DNA of 64,000 nt from positions 744,001 to 808,000 of the forward strand of contig JACKEV010000008.1 in NCBI GenBank assembly GCA_020632795.1, given 5' to 3'. This stretch comes from Alphaproteobacteria bacterium. GTDB lineage: Bacteria > Myxococcota_A > UBA796 > CAJQPC01. Each line of letters begins with the position of its first letter. The stretch's first letter is position 1. The notes under the pieces were generated by a model. It was not told the origin of the DNA, searched no databases, and saw only the letters and a list, made by a program, of their open reading frames with translations. Both the position numbers and the translations under genes were made by a program. This document shows positions 27,969-34,762 of the stretch, piece by piece.

Positions 27969-28469
27969 ATGAGAAACACAGCGCTTTCGTTCGAGGAGTC
28001 CGTTCGTCGCATGACCCCGGTCACGGCGCCAGAGGATCAGCGGGAGGGGGTCACTGCGCTGTTGAACCTGCTCAAGCCTTCGGCCTCCCAGCCCGAGGCG
28101 GCGGAGGCCTACAAGCTGTTGACGCCGTCCAATGAGGTGATCGAGCTTCCTGTGTCGGTCTTCCTGCTCCTGGAGCGGATCATCGAGGTGCTCGCCCGCG
28201 GGGACGCCATCACGCTGGTCCCCGTGGGCAAGGAGCTGACGACCCAGCAGGCCGCCAACATCCTCAATGTCTCTCGCCAATATGTTGTGCGGCTGCTCAA
28301 CGAAGGCCGCATCCCCTATCACCGCACGGGAACGCACCGTCGCATCAGGATGGAAGACCTGCTGGCCTGGAAGCGCCAGCGGGATCGAGACCGCATGGCG
28401 TCCCTGGATGATCTCTCACGCCTCAGCCAGGAGTTCGGGGGCTACGAGGAGATCCCTGAAGAGGGCTGA
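27969..28469 (+). CDS. HTH-domain antitoxin of a PIN toxin pair
   Basis: DNA-binding protein of 166 residues. The central part LTTQQAANILNVSRQYVVRLLNEGRIPYHRTGTHRRI is an excisionase/MerR-like winged helix-turn-helix, followed by the helical tail MEDLLAWKRQRDRDRMASLDDLSRLSQEF. In this family the tail binds and blocks the partner PIN RNase. The stop overlaps the toxin start as TGATG, so translation is coupled. The N-terminal ~80 residues (a helical TAPEDQREGVTALLNLLKPSASQPEAAEAYKLL segment) are typical of the longer antitoxins of this type. Confidence 0.85.
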   Translation: MRNTALSFEESVRRMTPVTAPEDQREGVTALLNLLKPSASQPEAAEAYKLLTPSNEVIELPVSVFLLLERIIEVLARGDAITLVPVGKELTTQQAANILNVSRQYVVRLLNEGRIPYHRTGTHRRIRMEDLLAWKRQRDRDRMASLDDLSRLSQEFGGYEEIPEEG

Positions 28470-29020
28470 TGTTTCCTGCGCCGTTTCGCGTCGTCCTGGA
28501 CGCCAACGTGCTCTTTCCCTTCACCGTGCGGGACACGCTCCTGCGCGCTGCGGCGATGGGCATGTTCCAGGTCTACTGGTCTGAGGAGATCCTCGCGGAG
28601 GCGACCCGGAATCTCCTCCGTACGGGTCGCATGAACGACGCTCAGGCCGCTCACCTGATGGCTGCCATCCGGAATGCCTTTCCGGAGGCCATCGTCCAGG
28701 ACTACCAGGCGCTGATCTCGTCCATGCCCAATGACGAGAAGGACCGGCATGTCGCGGCCGTGGCGGTCAAGGCGGGGGCGCAGGTCATCGTCACCAGCAA
28801 CCTGAAGGATTTCAGGTCGCTCCCGGATGGTATCGAGGCGCTGAGCCCTGACGCCTTCCTGCTGGACCTGCTGGACCTCGCCCCAGACAACATGCTGGAG
28901 CTGTTGGAGCGACAGGCGAACGCGCTTCGACGGCCACCGGTCACCTTGAGCGAGCTGCTGACAGGGCTCGGCAAGACGGTTCCGCGCTTCGAGCAGCAGG
29001 TTCGAGGTCTCCTCGAATAG
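28469..29020 (+). CDS. PIN-domain ribonuclease toxin
   Basis: PIN RNase of 183 residues, expected to cleave RNA with Mg/Mn when not held by the antitoxin. First acidic residue Asp11 in VVLDANVLFPF; next acidic cluster in YWSEEILAEATRNLLR; later NDEKDRHVAAVAVKAGAQVIVTSNLKDF supplies the remaining PIN acidic residues. Overlaps the HTH gene by one base. The C-terminal ~50 residues are an added helical tail. This is a small type II toxin-antitoxin module placed before the accessory island. Confidence 0.87.
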   Translation: MFPAPFRVVLDANVLFPFTVRDTLLRAAAMGMFQVYWSEEILAEATRNLLRTGRMNDAQAAHLMAAIRNAFPEAIVQDYQALISSMPNDEKDRHVAAVAVKAGAQVIVTSNLKDFRSLPDGIEALSPDAFLLDLLDLAPDNMLELLERQANALRRPPVTLSELLTGLGKTVPRFEQQVRGLLE

Positions 29021-29127
29021 GGGCAGGTCCGTGGGTCCTGGCTGCCCCCCGTCACCCTCCCGTCACGGCGCCCGTCCCTGCTCGGCTCGATCGGGTTAGC
29101 CCATACCGAGACCTGACCGGAGCGCCC

Positions 29128-30564
29128 ATGACCGCCGCCATCGCCGGGATCCTGGCCCTCGTCGCCTGCAAGGCCCCGGTGCAGATCCATGTCCGGAACA
29201 CCTCGCCCTTCGACCAGGACGTCACCGTCGAGGTCAAGGCCCCCGACGGCCAGGTGCGGGAGGTGACCCACACCGTCCCGGCGGGCCAGGACTGGGCCCC
29301 GGACAGCCTGCTCGTGGAGCGCAAGAGCCGGGTCAAGGCCGTCGGGGCCCTGCACGGCGCCGAGGTGGACCGCACGTCCCGGCGCATCGGGGGGCTCATC
29401 GGGCGAAAGTACACCCTGCTGCTGGACGACGGCGGGGTGGGGGTGTTCGCCGACCCGCCGCCTACGGCTCTGGAGGATGGCTTCAAGGCCCTCGGGCCGC
29501 GCCTGGGCTTCACCCCCGTCCCGGCGACCGACGCCAACCTCCAGCGCTGGTTCGGCGCGCTGGTCTACGTGCCGTCCCCCGAGAAGCTGGCCTCGGACCC
29601 GAACGCCGAGGCCGTGGTCATCGTGCCGGCCACCGACCTCGCCACCCGCCTGGTGAACGCCCAGGAGCTGACCTGGTCGGAGAGCCGGGTCAGCGGCGAG
29701 GCCACGGTGCGCTCCGCCGAGCTGCGCGCGCAGGCCCGCAGCCTGCCGGTGCTGGACCGGGTGGTGGAGGCTCAGCTCAGCGCGGTGCCCGACGACGAGC
29801 TGGTCCGGGTGGCGTGGACCTTCGACGGCCTCAACGCGGTCCCCAAGCCCGAGGACCCCGACTTCGAGCCCCTCATCGCCATGAGCGGGGTCAGCCCGGA
29901 GCTGCGCCAGCTCATGGTGGACTACGTCTCCAGCGACCACGGCTCGTCCATCATCTACGTGAACACCGTCCATGTCGCCCGGGACGCCGAGGTCCGCGCC
30001 GCCAAGGGCCAGCCCCTGGCCGCCGGGGCCGAGGCCCACGCCGGGGACCTGCTGACCGGCGACGGCGTCGTGAGCTTCGCCTCGGCGGGCGGCCCCTCGC
30101 CGGTGTCGGGGGAGATGCTCCTGAACATCGACGGCATCGAGGTCTCCACCTACGACGTCATGTACGCCCGCATGGTGGTGGTCGTGCCGCCCACGCGCAC
30201 CGACATCCTGGTGTCCCGGGGCGTGCTGGTGCGGGTGAACGACCGCTACGTGATGGAGCTGGGCGGCGTGCGCACCGACGTCCAGGTGCTGGAGCGGGCG
30301 GAGGACCTCAACCTCCACTACCGGCGGGACACCGTCCATCGCTACAACACCGACGCGTTCGAGATCCGCCGCGTGCCGATGCCGGTCGAGGAGGAGGACG
30401 ACAGCCCGCCGGAGGAGGAGGAGATCCGGCGGATCGAGGACGGGACACGGTACGAGCGCATGGAGGGCGCGGTGATCCGGCAGCCGACGAACATCGAGGT
30501 GCTGGAGCTGCGGGTGCCGGAGGAGGATGAGCCGCAGGAGGAGGACGACGAGCGGGAGCGGTGA
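29128..30564 (+). CDS. Large lipoprotein, function unknown
   Basis: Lipoprotein of 478 residues, signal MTAAIAGILALVAC (Cys14). Residues 15-110 look like a beta-sandwich (VQIHVRNTSPFDQDVTVEVKAPDGQVREV). The middle is alpha/beta with a putative helix LPVLDRVVEAQLSAVPDDELVRVAW. The last ~60 residues are strongly acidic (EEEDDSPPEEEEIRRIEDG; PEEDEPQEEDDERER). I see no catalytic motif. An upstream ATG-proximal GGAGCG could serve as ribosome site. Stands alone between the toxin-antitoxin pair and the island. Confidence 0.65.
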   Translation: MTAAIAGILALVACKAPVQIHVRNTSPFDQDVTVEVKAPDGQVREVTHTVPAGQDWAPDSLLVERKSRVKAVGALHGAEVDRTSRRIGGLIGRKYTLLLDDGGVGVFADPPPTALEDGFKALGPRLGFTPVPATDANLQRWFGALVYVPSPEKLASDPNAEAVVIVPATDLATRLVNAQELTWSESRVSGEATVRSAELRAQARSLPVLDRVVEAQLSAVPDDELVRVAWTFDGLNAVPKPEDPDFEPLIAMSGVSPELRQLMVDYVSSDHGSSIIYVNTVHVARDAEVRAAKGQPLAAGAEAHAGDLLTGDGVVSFASAGGPSPVSGEMLLNIDGIEVSTYDVMYARMVVVVPPTRTDILVSRGVLVRVNDRYVMELGGVRTDVQVLERAEDLNLHYRRDTVHRYNTDAFEIRRVPMPVEEEDDSPPEEEEIRRIEDGTRYERMEGAVIRQPTNIEVLELRVPEEDEPQEEDDERER

Positions 30565-30620
30565 GGCTCCACATGGCGGTCAGGTTGAACCGGGACGTGA
30601 AGCCACGGAGTAGATTCTTT

Positions 30621-30655
30621 CGTCATCCATGACGCGGCGATCGTCACGGATGACG
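30621..30655. repeat. Strong inverted repeat, 14-bp arms
   Basis: Arms CGTCATCCATGACG (30621-30634) and CGTCACGGATGACG (30642-30655) pair at 13 of 14 positions around a 7-nt loop. It starts 57 bp after the lipoprotein stop. It could terminate that transcript or be an operator for the next genes. Its core CGTCACGGA also occurs in the palindromes of the element at 49853-50124. Confidence 0.6.
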
Positions 30656-30707
30656 CAGACGTCCTGGCGCGCACAGGGCCGATCGGCTCGGACGGGCCAG
30701 AAGCGGT

Positions 30708-30735
30708 GCTCAGCTCAGCTCAGCTCAGCTCAGCT
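30708..30735. repeat. Pentanucleotide microsatellite (GCTCA)5.6
   Basis: Five full copies plus three bases of GCTCA, 49 bp before the ATG at 30784. A GTG at 30706 opens a frame that runs through the repeat and stays in frame with the downstream gene. A change in copy number could alter either promoter spacing or, if that GTG is used, the reading frame. Confidence 0.8.
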
Positions 30736-30783
30736 GGCATGGAGTTTGCTTGGTCCTTTGAGTATCCTATGAAGGAGTCAAAG

Positions 30784-31173
30784 ATGTCGAGCATCCGCAA
30801 GTACCCTCTGCCCTGGACCACCGTCTTCACGGCGAGCACCACCGCCGCCTTCCTCCCGGCCACCGCCTGGATGCAGGCCTCTGAGGTCGACAAGCTGCGG
30901 GTCACATGGGAGCTGCGCGGTCGCACCGGGAACCTGGAGGTGACGGCGGGCTATCAGACGGCGGACGTCGAGAACAACCCCGACAGCGCCACCGCCATCG
31001 GCTCGTATGTGTCCTCCGATGGCATGACCTACCCCTCCAGCGGGTTCACCAGCGTCTCCGCCAACACTGAGGGCAAGCAGCTCGTCCGCTTCGGGTGGAT
31101 GTGCAAGAACTCCACCGGCACCGACGACAGCCTGGGGCGGGTGGCCGGTGTGGTCGAGGTGGTCGAGTGCTGA
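30784..31173 (+). CDS. Hypothetical protein, first gene of a three-gene cassette
   Basis: Protein of 129 residues from ATG 30784 with GAAGGAG (30771-30777) 6 nt upstream. Longer in-frame starts exist (ATG 30742; GTG 30706 through a microsatellite). It has no signal peptide. The body is beta-rich (KLRVTWELRGRTGNLEVTAGYQTADVEN, GKQLVRFGWMCKNSTG). I do not recognise a family. It overlaps the next gene by 7 bp, so the cassette is probably one transcript. Base composition looks less extreme than the flanking genes, consistent with an acquired segment. Confidence 0.6.
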   Translation: MSSIRKYPLPWTTVFTASTTAAFLPATAWMQASEVDKLRVTWELRGRTGNLEVTAGYQTADVENNPDSATAIGSYVSSDGMTYPSSGFTSVSANTEGKQLVRFGWMCKNSTGTDDSLGRVAGVVEVVEC

Positions 31174-32372
31174 ACCTCGGCGATCCCCTGCGCCCCCACC
31201 CCGAGTCTGCGCCGACGGAGCGTTTGTTGGGGGCGGGGTCCTCGACGCTGCCCCTGGGGCCTCCGGCGGGCCGGCTCCAGGGTGGTGCGGGGGCCTGCGG
31301 GTGCTCGGGCTGTGGCTGCGGATCGGGCTTGGGCCTTGGGGGTGCGAACACGCTGGGGCAGGGGTTGGGTGTCGCGCCATCACCGCCCGTGCCCCTGGCG
31401 TTGGGCCCCGTATTGGGGAACCTGTTGGAGACGCCCTTGTTCAACGGGCGCAGCCTCGAGGAGGCGGCGCAGGCCTGCGCGGGCAGGGAGACGGTGCTCG
31501 GCTACGGTGCGGTGCCCATCGACCCGGAAGGCGCGGCCCGGGACTACTGGCGCACCCGTGTGACGGGTATCGGAGACACGCTGACGCCCTCCGGCTACCT
31601 GGACGGGCTGATGTGGCTGCTCACCGGCGACATCTTCGGGTCGATGACCTTCCGCATCCTGGAGGAGGGTCGCCGCAGGAGCCCTCTGGAGACCGGGGGT
31701 GGGGCCTGTACGACCTGTGGAGCCACCATCCTGACGGAGCTGTCGGTGGAGTCAACGGAGCAACAGATCTTCCCGGTGGCAGTGAACCTGGACGAGCTGG
31801 CGCTTCAGAAGTTGATCCTGCTGCGCTACGATATCATCTTCCGGCGAGCGATCCGGACCTCAAACCCCGGAGGTTTCTCTGGGCTGCGGGTGGAGAAGGG
31901 CCAGTCCGGCTGCGAGCTGTGGAGCACCGTGTGGGGGAAGTTCGGGTACATCTTGTTTGACATTGTGGGGACCTGGGAAGGGCTGGCCTACACGCGCTGG
32001 CGATCCAGGGTGTTTCCAGAGCCGCAGCACGTCGGCCAGGACTTCACGGCCGTTCCGAATCACGTCATCACGACCTGCGAGGAGCTCTTGACGGATGGCG
32101 ATTCCATGGGGGAGCAGATGTGGGAGCTCCTGGCGCTGGAGACCTACCTGGATCCGATCGATGGCCAGTACCTGGACGATCATGAACCATCGACAGCCCT
32201 GGACAGCCGGTCGGCGGTGACCGCGAGGAGCGCGTGGCTGCTGTTGATTCAGGGGATGTCAGTACCGATTCGCGATTATCTGTTACGGATTTGTAGCTTT
32301 GACGAGGCGGGGGCCCTGGGAGGCGTGGCACCAGCGGAACCCTCCACGCCCAACCAGACCGCTGCTCCATGA
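31167..32372 (+). CDS. Hypothetical protein with Cys/Gly-rich N-region
   Basis: Protein of 401 residues from GTG 31167, overlapping the previous stop by 7 bp. Near residue 45 is a Gly/Cys-rich patch (GACGCSGCGCGSGLGLGG), and near 185 a CxxC (GACTTCGATI), so a metal site is possible. The rest is mixed, with helix ELALQKLILLRYDIIFRRAI and aromatic-rich TVWGKFGYILFDIVGTWEG. No known domain recognised. The frame choice is supported by the overlap arrangement on both sides and by the AT-richer 3' half keeping an open frame. Confidence 0.55.
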   Translation: MLNLGDPLRPHPESAPTERLLGAGSSTLPLGPPAGRLQGGAGACGCSGCGCGSGLGLGGANTLGQGLGVAPSPPVPLALGPVLGNLLETPLFNGRSLEEAAQACAGRETVLGYGAVPIDPEGAARDYWRTRVTGIGDTLTPSGYLDGLMWLLTGDIFGSMTFRILEEGRRRSPLETGGGACTTCGATILTELSVESTEQQIFPVAVNLDELALQKLILLRYDIIFRRAIRTSNPGGFSGLRVEKGQSGCELWSTVWGKFGYILFDIVGTWEGLAYTRWRSRVFPEPQHVGQDFTAVPNHVITTCEELLTDGDSMGEQMWELLALETYLDPIDGQYLDDHEPSTALDSRSAVTARSAWLLLIQGMSVPIRDYLLRICSFDEAGALGGVAPAEPSTPNQTAAP

Positions 32373-33277
32373 AATCCTCCAGAGAATTGGTGTTGTTGGT
32401 CGCCCTTTCGGGGTGCATGGACGAGGATGCTGACACAGTAGACTCGGAGGGGACGACGGGGTTCGTAGAGATGGCCCTGGGCTCCTGGGTGACCTGCGCC
32501 CTCGACGGCGGCGGTGTCGCGTCCTGTTGGGGCCAGGTAGAAGAGTGGTCTCCGGTGCCCGACACGACCGGCCTCAGCGGACTGGACTGTGGTACGCATC
32601 ACTGCTGTGCCCTCAAGGAGGGTGCTGCTATGTGTTGGGGGCTTGACTACTTCGGTGAGACCCTGCCACCGACCCAGGTAGAGTTCACCCAGGTCGCAGC
32701 AGGTATGCGATGGTCTGCGGGTCTCGATCTCAACGGTGGACTTCACGTTTGGGGACGGAATCCAGCAGAAGCTGATCATCTCGCGACCTCGCCACCTGGA
32801 GAGCCGTTGACTTCTCTTCAACTGGCATCAGATGAGGCCTGTGGGCTGGATCTGACCGGAACTGTGCGCTGCTGGGGGAGTACCCTGCAGCCTTTCTTGT
32901 ATGAACCCGAGGGCTCCTTCGAGCAGATCTGGATCAACAATTATCTTGGCGTAGCCCAGGATGCCGAGGGCCAGGCGACCGAGTGGGGATCGTACACCAC
33001 CTACGAACTCTACCAGGTCGTACGGACGGGTGGACTGCGGCACATCGCCTTCCCCCGCTTTGACTGGGACGACTGGCTCTACGGCTGCGCCATCACCCTC
33101 GACGACACGCTGCTGTGCTGGAACGAAGAGGACGGCGTCGTCGACCTGGGCTGGAGCTTCCCGGGTCGCCCGATGAAGGTGGAGATCGACATGGACCACG
33201 CCTGCGTGCTCGATGATCAAGGCGTCATCGACTGCGTGGGGAGCAACGAGTACGGTCAGCTCGACGTGCCGGAGTAG
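32369..33277 (+). CDS. RCC1-like repeat lipoprotein
   Basis: Lipoprotein of 302 residues. Signal MKSSRELVLLVALSGC (Cys16); ATGA overlap with the upstream gene. The body consists of about six RCC1-like blades of the short bacterial form, each with a (C/G)-A-L-D-x-x-G ... C-W-G signature (CALDGGGVASCWGQ, CALKEGAAMCWGL, CGLDLTGTVRCWGS, CAITLDDTLLCWNE, CVLDDQGVIDCVGS). These repeats form a secreted propeller likely used in binding and are very frequent in Myxococcota lipoproteins. Third gene of the cassette, followed by decayed CHAT-gene sequence. Confidence 0.78.
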   Translation: MKSSRELVLLVALSGCMDEDADTVDSEGTTGFVEMALGSWVTCALDGGGVASCWGQVEEWSPVPDTTGLSGLDCGTHHCCALKEGAAMCWGLDYFGETLPPTQVEFTQVAAGMRWSAGLDLNGGLHVWGRNPAEADHLATSPPGEPLTSLQLASDEACGLDLTGTVRCWGSTLQPFLYEPEGSFEQIWINNYLGVAQDAEGQATEWGSYTTYELYQVVRTGGLRHIAFPRFDWDDWLYGCAITLDDTLLCWNEEDGVVDLGWSFPGRPMKVEIDMDHACVLDDQGVIDCVGSNEYGQLDVPE

Positions 33278-33279
33278 AC

Positions 33280-33495
33280 CCCCGGTTGGTCTCGAACAAC
33301 CCGGCTATGATCCGTCCACTACCCCGCGCAACGCCCTCCCCAGCCCCTCCGCCTGAAACCCATCCCGTCGCGACCAGCGCCACCTTGGAGGCCAGGGCGT
33401 CGATGGCCTCGGGCACCCAGCGCAGGACGTCCGCGCTCAACGGCAACTCCGAGAGGTCCTGTCCCCCAGCACTCGGGAGCGGTGAGGGCGCCCGC
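33280..33495 (-). pseudogene. Decayed 3' fragment of a CHAT/WD40 gene
   Basis: Three collinear blocks match the 3' end of the CHAT-WD40 gene at 45185-49798: 33325-33358 with 45210-45244 (shared CGCAACGCCCTCCCCAGCCC), 33364-33424 with 45522-45582 (shared CCACCTTGGAGGCC) and 33427-33493 with about 45795-45857. Two internal stretches are missing. The first ~40 bases (33280-33319) match the sequence around 43161-43200 beside the phosphoesterase gene. No open frame survives. It is a remnant of a second copy of the conflict locus, truncated by the PNPOx-family gene. Confidence 0.75.
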
Positions 33496-33496
33496 C

Positions 33497-34546
33497 TCAG
33501 TACCGGTGCTTCTCGTAGTTCAGGGCGAGCCCCCACGCCACCAGCCGCTGTGACGCGAGGGTCCGCACGGCCGCTGCGGCGAGCCCCCCCTCCTTGCTCT
33601 GCTTCAGGTGGTCGCTGAACACCGCGGCCATCCGGGGCCGCTCGCCCTCCGGGACGTGCCGCGAGGGGTCCCACAGCCGGGCGGCCGCCAGCGCGCGCCG
33701 CTCGCGCAGCTCCACCCGGTCGGCGGTCAGCCGCAGCGCGATCTTCGGGGTCTTCCCCTGCACCGCCATCGTCGCGAGCAGCGCCGGATCGGTGGTCAGC
33801 GAGGCGCGACCGGAGATCTCCAGGGCCTGGGTCTCGCCCGGGACCAGCGCCAGCAGCGCGACCTGGGGCTGCTCGAGCAGGTTGTGGAAGGTGTCGGTGC
33901 GTCGGTTCCCCGGTCGGTCCGGGATCAGCACGTCCTCGCCGTCCAGCCGGACGAAGCCGGGCGGATCGCCCTTGGGGCTCGCGTCGGCCCGCCCGTCGGC
34001 GTCCCGGGAGGTGAGGACCAGCAGCGGCGCGCGCGCGAGCCAGCGCTGGAGGGTGGGGTCGGCGAGCGGCCCGGCGCCGACGCCGAGGTCCGGCGCCGCC
34101 TCTGGCTCAGGGGGGCTCAGCGGTGGGCCCCAGAGGTCCGAGCGCAGCAGGGCCTTCGCGCAGTGGCCGAATGCCTCCTCGACGGTGAGGTGCAGCACGT
34201 CGCCCTCGACCCGGGCCGCGCCGTTGACCCGGAGGGTCTCCCCGAGGCCCGGCATGAAGAACAGCATGCCCACGCCCGCAGACGGGTCGAGGGCGGGGAG
34301 CTCCTCGGGAGGGAGGCCCAAATGGAGGTGGTTCGGGTCCATGGGCGTGGCGAAGCCCGGCGCACCCCCGACGGCCATGGCCCGCGCCCGCCCCTGGGCG
34401 TCGGCGTAGCCCAGGACCGCGAAGGGGGAGAGCGCCAGCAGGCGTTCACAGTGGACATCCAGCGACGGGATCGACTTCATCATCACGCTGAACGGGCGGC
34501 GGCCGACCAGGCGCTCCAGTTGCGTGACGGTGGTGATGGACGACAT
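33497..34546 (-). CDS. PNPOx-family flavin-binding protein
   Basis: Protein of 349 residues with two pyridoxamine-5'-phosphate-oxidase-like (split-barrel) units: an N-terminal one (SPFAVLGYADAQGRARAMAVGG ... LHLGL) and a C-terminal one (RAPLLVLTSRDADGRADASPKGDPPGFVRLDGEDVLIPDRPGNRRTDTFHNLLEQPQVALL). This layout is known for flavin/deazaflavin- or heme-binding oxidoreductases often linked to siderophore or heme use. A Fur-box-like site lies about 90 bp before its start, supporting an iron link. The start codon is the first ATG of a clean frame. Transcribed away from the giant phosphoesterase-NACHT gene. Confidence 0.8.
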   Translation of the reverse strand: MSSITTVTQLERLVGRRPFSVMMKSIPSLDVHCERLLALSPFAVLGYADAQGRARAMAVGGAPGFATPMDPNHLHLGLPPEELPALDPSAGVGMLFFMPGLGETLRVNGAARVEGDVLHLTVEEAFGHCAKALLRSDLWGPPLSPPEPEAAPDLGVGAGPLADPTLQRWLARAPLLVLTSRDADGRADASPKGDPPGFVRLDGEDVLIPDRPGNRRTDTFHNLLEQPQVALLALVPGETQALEISGRASLTTDPALLATMAVQGKTPKIALRLTADRVELRERRALAAARLWDPSRHVPEGERPRMAAVFSDHLKQSKEGGLAAAAVRTLASQRLVAWGLALNYEKHRY

Positions 34547-34638
34547 GCCCGGCCTCCGGGTGGACGGGGGTGCGTCGCGCAGGGCGGCGTCCTCGGCGGG
34601 TCCGAGGAGCCATCCTGGGACGTTGAATGGATATTAAT

Positions 34639-34657
34639 GCAAATGACTTTCATTTTC
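34639..34657. promoter_or_regulatory. Fur-box-like operator
   Basis: GAAAATGAAAGTCATTTGC read on the minus strand matches the 19-bp Fur consensus at about 14 positions. It lies in an unusually AT-rich patch (34627-34668) between the divergent PNPOx-family gene and the phosphoesterase-NACHT-FGE gene. If real, iron status controls the PNPOx gene and possibly the conflict gene. Confidence 0.45.
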
Positions 34658-34762
34658 AATTAAATTTCGGCCCGACGTGCACCTCGAAGGCGCATGACCT
34701 CCAGGGGAATGGCGCGGGTTGGGCCTCGCCCATCCACGAGATAGAAGAGGAGAGCACGTCTC

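Noticed and set aside
33225..33674. Small minus-strand gene between the RCC1 and PNPOx genes
   Set aside because: The frame crosses the 3' end of the RCC1 gene, decayed CHAT blocks and part of the PNPOx gene; better explained as remnant sequence.
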